From positions 64,460-102,627 of the forward strand of contig VHDE01000006.1 in assembly GCA_016871515.1 (NCBI GenBank): DNA of 38,168 nucleotides. Direction: 5' to 3'. A program made the position numbers and the translations under genes. A model generated the notes under the pieces. It made no database searches, had not been told where the DNA came from, and was given only the letters and a program-made list of their open reading frames with translations. This stretch comes from Verrucomicrobiota bacterium. GTDB lineage: Bacteria; Verrucomicrobiota; Verrucomicrobiia; Limisphaerales; SIBE01. Positions 34,807-38,168 of the stretch are shown one piece after another. Within the stretch, counting starts at the first letter, position 1, and each line of letters opens with the position of its first letter.

Positions 34807-34962
34807 CGTTCCGTTTTGGAAATGCGTCCACTCCACGTGCCCGCCCGACCGCAGGTGATACACTTGGTCATCAAGAATGAGGGCTGGGTCTGCGGCTAGA
34901 CAGTCTGTGCATCTCTCGAACATCGAGAAACTGAGAAAGAGAACGCAACGCAAATATTTCAT
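34807..34962 (-). pseudogene. N-terminal fragment of an exported hypothetical protein
   Basis: ATG 34962 opens a signal peptide (MKYLRCVLFLSFSMF) followed by DPALILDDQVYHLRSGGHVE and WTHFQNGTPHD, which look like the start of exported proteins common in Planctomycetes and Verrucomicrobia. After about 52 codons the sequence runs into the reverse of the UbiB-like fragment, so the rest is lost. Confidence 0.45.
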
Positions 34963-35016
34963 TCGCGAAACTATAGCACGCTGCCAGAATCGGGCACCGA
35001 AAGTTCGGTTTCGACG

Positions 35017-35140
35017 GTAGCGACGGGCATCCTGCCTGCCGTAAAGCTGGGCATCCTGCCCAGCGGATGACGCGTCGGATCAAAGAACACAAACACCGAG
35101 TTTCAAGCATCCCTTCGGGCGGCAGGATGCCCGCCGCTAC
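35017..35140. repeat. Inverted repeat element, 24-bp arms, GTAGCG ends
   Basis: Arms 35017-35040 and 35117-35140 are reverse complements with a few mismatches (GTAGCGACGGGCATCCTGCC against its partner). A smaller hairpin CTGGGCA-TCC-TGCCCAG lies inside. The GTAGCG end matches the element at 7565, while the inner word GGGCATCCTGCC is different. Confidence 0.7.
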
Positions 35141-35276
35141 GATTGGCCCATAATATAATCGCAGAATGTGGATCGTGGGACCTCATCCCCGGAATAGACT
35201 TGCGGGAAGCGCTCTTCTTTTGGCGACTGCGGCCACTACAGCGGCACAAGTGAACTCTTAGCAGGAAGGAACCCTT

Positions 35277-35789
35277 ATGATTCGCATTTTCTTCGGCGTG
35301 CTGATTGCGGCTCTGGGCACTCTCGCAGGCTTTACAATCGGTGGTGGACGTCTTTCGCCTTTGTTTCACCCGGCCGAAGTTGTAGTGATCGGCGCAATCC
35401 TGATCGGCGGATTGATAACGGCCTTCGGTTTGGTGCGGCCTTTCGGGATGCTGTTCGATGCTTTGGTGGGAAGGCGCCACTCCTTAGACCGAATCCAAGT
35501 CAATATTAAAATCTGCGAAAGCGGGTCTTGCTTGGGGATTTTGGGAGGCGTGGCCGCAACGCTTTTGGGCGCCTTTATCACATTGGATGGATGGGATGGG
35601 GACGCCAGGTTTCTCGCACTGAAGTTTGGAGCCGCGATAAGCGGCACGGTCATCGGCCTGATCATCGCGGCGACCATTTTCCAGCCTTTGAAGTTCTATT
35701 TTCACAAGCAGGCCATTGAGACAGCTAGCGCGACTACGAAGGAATCGCCTTACCAGCCACCCGTCCTATCCGGATTGGGGGTTCCTTGA
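35277..35789 (+). CDS. Short MotA/ExbB-like membrane protein
   Basis: A 170-residue membrane protein with about four hydrophobic segments near residues 4-22, 33-52, 85-103 and 115-136. The start (GVLIAALGTLAGFTIGGGRL, then HPAEVVVIGAILIGG) and the later GAAISGTVIGLIIAATIFQPL resemble the first two and last two helices of MotA stator proteins. The large cytoplasmic loop of MotA (about 100 residues) is replaced by a shorter region of about 30 residues. It could be a mini-MotA or just a similar membrane protein. AGGAAGGA lies a few bases before ATG 35277, a strong ribosome site. No MotB is adjacent. Confidence 0.6.
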   Translation: MIRIFFGVLIAALGTLAGFTIGGGRLSPLFHPAEVVVIGAILIGGLITAFGLVRPFGMLFDALVGRRHSLDRIQVNIKICESGSCLGILGGVAATLLGAFITLDGWDGDARFLALKFGAAISGTVIGLIIAATIFQPLKFYFHKQAIETASATTKESPYQPPVLSGLGVP

Positions 35790-35831
35790 CGTAGCAATAC
35801 TTGTCCCCTACTGTGACGACCATCGCAAACG

Positions 35832-36068
35832 ATGAGTCTCGAAATCACAATTGAGTATTGCGCGGCTTGAAATTACGAGCCGCATGCCGTCAGTTTGGCG
35901 GAGAAACTTTTGAAGCTCAAACAACACATTCGTTCGTTGAAGCTGGTTCCTTCGAGCGGCGGTGTCTTTGAGGTCAGCGTGAATGGACAAAAGATTTTTT
36001 CGAAAATCCAAACCGGACAGTTTCCTGAACCGGAGGCCATCGTTAAGGCGGTTCGAGCAAGACACTAA
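35832..36068 (+). CDS. Selenoprotein of the SelT/SelW/SelH (Rdx) family with in-frame UGA
   Basis: From ATG 35832 the frame reads IEYCAA, then TGA at 35868-35870 (codon 13), then NYEPHAVSLAEKLLKLKQHI and on to TAA at 36066. The C-A-A-U arrangement is exactly the CxxU redox site of the Rdx family, in which the second position is Sec or Cys. After it the protein keeps the family pattern: SLKLVPSSGGVFEVSVNGQ, IFSKIQTGQFPEPEAI, and no other stop or shift over 65 codons. The 78-residue length is normal for the family. Rdx proteins are small thioredoxin-like redox proteins. A weak SECIS-like hairpin follows the UGA. If the cell does not insert Sec, this is a pseudogene, but the single stop at the Sec position argues against that. 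No selA, selB or selC is in the window. Confidence 0.8.
35871..35905 (+). promoter_or_regulatory. Candidate bacterial SECIS element after the UGA codon
   Basis: After the UGA the mRNA can pair GCC (35886-35888) with GGC (35897-35899) and CC (35880-35881) with GG (35900-35901) around a loop starting GUCAG. Bacterial SECIS hairpins lie at this distance from the UGA and carry a GU in the apical loop. The stem is short, so this is a candidate only. Confidence 0.35.
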
Positions 36069-36110
36069 ATGGAAGCGCAGCAATTCTCGTTTCACAAATG
36101 CATCTGGCAA

Positions 36111-36130
36111 GGACGGATTCCACTCCGTCC
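36111..36130. repeat. Short palindrome (GGACGGATTCCACTCCGTCC)
   Basis: GGACGGA and TCCGTCC form a 7-bp stem with a six-base loop. A further tail rich in GGTGCC/GGCCACC words to about 36195 looks like part of the same repeat. The element is of REP type, right after the selenoprotein gene. Confidence 0.45.
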
Positions 36131-36603
36131 CTGATGTTGTTCGGCATTGGGTTGGAGGGGTATGATTTTCGGAGAGTGATGGGTGCCTGGTGGCCATCGC
36201 AGTCTTCAAAACCGTTGCAACGCCGTCCCAACTTTTCCCCAGAAACCTCAGAACAACCAATGTTATAAATGGTGTCGTGCATGTCTCTCGTCTTGCCGAG
36301 TCGGCAGGTCCCGACACTATTTCTGACACGAAATCTGTCGGCAATTGTTGGCAATTCCCAACGGTGTTGGGGACCGTTTTGCGTCGGGCAACGCCCCTGA
36401 TCTTCTCGAAGTCCTCAGCGGGAAGCTCGGCCAGCAGTTCAGGGCTCAGTCGTGCGGTTGGCGTTAGTGGAAAGGTTTTCTCTCTAAAATGCCTCAGGAC
36501 GATTTGGGGGGCATTAGGGTAGCGGCCCCGGCGGAAGCGTTGCAGGGCGATGCCAAAGCGCTGCCGTTCCCATTGCCTCGGCTGACACGCGAGCGCGGGG
36601 ACT

Positions 36604-36643
36604 GGAGAAAAAGGAAAGGCGAGCCGCGACATGAAAGCTCGCC
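36604..36643 (-). terminator. Intrinsic terminator after the small phage gene
   Basis: On the minus strand GGCGAGC (36637-36643) pairs with GCTCGCC (36618-36624), followed by TTTCCTTTTT. It lies just downstream of the small gene ending at 36661 and fits a transcription end for that gene and the capsid gene. Confidence 0.7.
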
Positions 36644-36660
36644 CTTTAGCGCACCCGAAA

Positions 36661-36888
36661 TTATTGGTGGTGTTTCAGGATTCTCTCGGTGGCCCGCCGC
36701 AAGAGCCTTTGCGCCGCTGCTACGTCGTCATCGGCTTGCGCCAAGATTTCGATATAAACCTCGTCAGCCGTTCCTGAACATTCGCCCGAAATGGATTTGC
36801 GCACGTGTTCAAGCAAATACCAGATCTCAATCAGCCTTGCGTAGCAGTCCGGGAAACGCGCCCCGGCTTGGTAAGTTGCGGTTTTCAT
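36661..36888 (-). CDS. Small hypothetical protein next to the capsid gene
   Basis: A 75-residue, mostly helical protein (RLIEIWYLLEHVRKSISGEC, then VAAAQRLLRRATERILKHHQ). Its ATG follows the capsid TAA with no gap, so the two are translationally coupled or nearly so. The position after a capsid gene suggests a phage structural accessory protein (for example a head-tail connector), but I recognise no family. A terminator follows. Confidence 0.6.
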   Translation of the reverse strand: MKTATYQAGARFPDCYARLIEIWYLLEHVRKSISGECSGTADEVYIEILAQADDDVAAAQRLLRRATERILKHHQ

Positions 36889-38079
36889 TTACTGAGCTCC
36901 GGAATCGGTCGATGCGCAAAACGCTTCGACATGGCGCAACGCGAAGTCCGTCATCACGTTGACGGTTACTTCCACTTCGGCCGTCTTCTTTCTCGAATAT
37001 GGATCAACCACGATCTCAATCCCGGCCCAATCGCCAATGATCGCCTGGCTCCAATCTCCAAAGATGACGCGATCACTCGGAATTTGTTTGGAGCTTTCGA
37101 ATCGATAATCGTTGGCCTTGCCATCCTGCAAAAGGAACACAGCTTGGTTGGTGACTTTGACCGTAGTTTTCCATTTCGCCTTTGTCGTCGGCGTTGAGAC
37201 GTAGCCGAGCGAACCCTGCAACGCGTTGTCAGAATCTATTTCTTTTTCAAAATCAACCACCTTAGCCCACGTCGGCGCAGCGCCGAACGTGAGCGAGTTA
37301 ATCCCGCTCGTATTCAGGATACCGGGCGGTTCGCCCTGCACTCCGCTGCCGTTGATGCACGCGCGATCCTTCTCGATCGCAATGATCACCCTCAGGTCCA
37401 TTCGGACGAACCCCTCGACCTCGATGGAAGCCTGCGTGAGAAGCTGCTTGCTAAACGCCGTGTTCGCGCACAAGCGATGCCGCGAAAGTAAAATCTGGCC
37501 AAAGTTTTGCTGAGCGGATGTCACTTCGGCTAATTCACTGAGCCAATAAGCCGTAGCGCCGCCCTTGTGCGTCGGGATCGCGATGTCACCGACCAGACCG
37601 CCGAGCGTGCGCGCGCCCATCGCCGTTACGATCGTGCGATTGCGCAACAATTCAATCATGCTGCTGCCGAGTGTTTCGGTGCCGATGACATAACCGCCAG
37701 CGCTCGGCGTGGTGGCATTCAGTCCACGCGTCGAGAAGCTGCGACGCGTGACTTCCTGAGGGATGAAAGATTCCTGCGGCTCGCGGCGAATCTTTTTGGC
37801 CAACGCATTCGACGCTTCAGCCTCAAGGCCGTCCAGGGGCTTGCCGGAAGATAAGCGAAGAAGCGCCCGGGTGACCGAGTAGTCATCGATCTCGCGGTCG
37901 GACATGCCGACATCCGAGTCGATGTGACCGACCTCGCGCGCGTTATACTTCGAGCGCAAAATGAATTGCCTGAATTCGTCTTGCGTCTTCCCCCCATTTA
38001 TAAACTGGCGAGTGTCTTTGATTCCGATGCCGTAAACTTCAGAATGATGCCTTCTTTCTGTTCCTCCAGTTTTTGGCAA
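36889..38079 (-). CDS. HK97-type phage major capsid protein, possibly frameshifted near its start
   Basis: A protein of about 396 residues with HK97-fold features: IDDYSVTRALLRLSSGKPLD, the N-terminal arm/cleavage region SFSTRGLNATTPSAGGYVIG, RNRTIVTAMGARTLGGLVGD, and the P-domain and tail region CINGSGVQGEPPGILNTSGI. The start of this frame is TTG 38079. Upstream, another frame reading MEKVLARERIACQKLEEQKE runs from the window edge and looks like the start of such a protein; it shifts to the annotated frame near 38045. A frameshift there, or a different start, is therefore likely. The gene continues beyond or near the window edge. No portal, terminase or integrase is seen, so prophage status is uncertain. 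Confidence 0.8.
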   Translation of the reverse strand: MPKTGGTERRHHSEVYGIGIKDTRQFINGGKTQDEFRQFILRSKYNAREVGHIDSDVGMSDREIDDYSVTRALLRLSSGKPLDGLEAEASNALAKKIRREPQESFIPQEVTRRSFSTRGLNATTPSAGGYVIGTETLGSSMIELLRNRTIVTAMGARTLGGLVGDIAIPTHKGGATAYWLSELAEVTSAQQNFGQILLSRHRLCANTAFSKQLLTQASIEVEGFVRMDLRVIIAIEKDRACINGSGVQGEPPGILNTSGINSLTFGAAPTWAKVVDFEKEIDSDNALQGSLGYVSTPTTKAKWKTTVKVTNQAVFLLQDGKANDYRFESSKQIPSDRVIFGDWSQAIIGDWAGIEIVVDPYSRKKTAEVEVTVNVMTDFALRHVEAFCASTDSGAQ

Positions 38080-38168
38080 GCAATCCGTTCGCGAGCCAAG
38101 ACCTTTTCCATGAGCTGCTTGCAGTTTTCCGGGAAATGCTCGACGTGAATCGTGGGCACCAACGGGAC

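Larger units (their letters stand above)
36069..36660. other. Region of about 590 bases without a supported gene
   Basis: A long minus-strand open frame covers this region and the selenoprotein gene in reverse, but it contains the repeat at 36111 and no known motifs. I do not call it. A terminator-like hairpin lies at 36604-36643. I see nothing else. Confidence 0.45.

Noticed and set aside
35808..36632. Long minus-strand open frame of about 270 codons
   Set aside because: It runs antisense to the selenoprotein gene and through a palindromic repeat. It has no domain or motif, and its composition is that of a reverse frame.
1..38168. CRISPR array, rRNA, tRNA or complete insertion sequence
   Set aside because: I scanned for regularly spaced direct repeats, cloverleaf patterns with a GGTTCRANYCC T-arm, and transposase motifs, and found none I could support.

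Overview
The window looks like a soil- or freshwater-type Verrucomicrobiota chromosome (Pedosphaera/Limisphaerales-like). This is inferred from gene content, not from a marker gene. The evidence is a DUF1549/DUF1553 (PSD1) plus DUF1501 pair, a Cys-type sulfatase, DUF1080 proteins, a Tat-exported Gfo/Idh/MocA oxidoreductase, a xylose-isomerase-like epimerase, a YHYH protein with a di-heme peroxidase, a GC-rich sequence and many dispersed palindromic repeats. No rRNA, tRNA, CRISPR array or complete insertion sequence was found.

Layout. 1-11 kb: a truncated copper amine oxidase, a GlcD-type FAD oxidase, a rhomboid protease, a TPR metallopeptidase followed by DUF4159 and MoxR, a REC/HD-GYP-like regulator and a leucine-rich-repeat protein. 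11-17.5 kb, mostly minus strand: hydrolase remnants, an SGNH esterase, a Gfo/Idh oxidoreductase, a broken restriction-endonuclease-like gene, a Nudix-like protein and an Fsr-type MFS transporter. The transporter is preceded by a leader RNA that can form a terminator or a competing antiterminator. 17.9-25 kb: the DUF1501/PSD1 operon, a ParE-type toxin-antitoxin pair, a deleted GIY-YIG gene, and a DUF1080 protein translationally coupled to a CxxCH-bearing cyclase-like protein. 25-30.5 kb is a graveyard of fragments: a PIN domain, type III Mod and Res, and a carbon-nitrogen hydrolase with an amber codon and a deletion. These lie around an intact sulfatase and a sugar epimerase that seems to have lost its N-terminus. 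30.6-34.3 kb: an apparent single-chain fusion of an MbnP-like domain with an MbnH/MauG-like di-heme peroxidase, downstream of a YHYH protein. 34.4-38.2 kb: gene fragments, a short MotA-like membrane protein, an unbroken SelW/Rdx selenoprotein gene with in-frame UGA, and an HK97-type capsid gene at the window edge.

The strongest points are: (1) the Rdx selenoprotein with a C-A-A-U site, which normal gene calling would miss; (2) the MbnP-MbnH fusion beside YHYH, a candidate copper-linked Trp-modifying system; (3) a 94-bp palindromic element sitting in frame inside that peroxidase; (4) the MFS leader; (5) families of long inverted repeats with shared ends and variable inner words, found in most intergenic gaps. 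The oxidases, sulfatase, DUF1080, DUF1501 and PSD1 genes fit an exported polysaccharide-degrading lifestyle. The pseudogenes and repeats indicate a genome that accumulates and tolerates debris.
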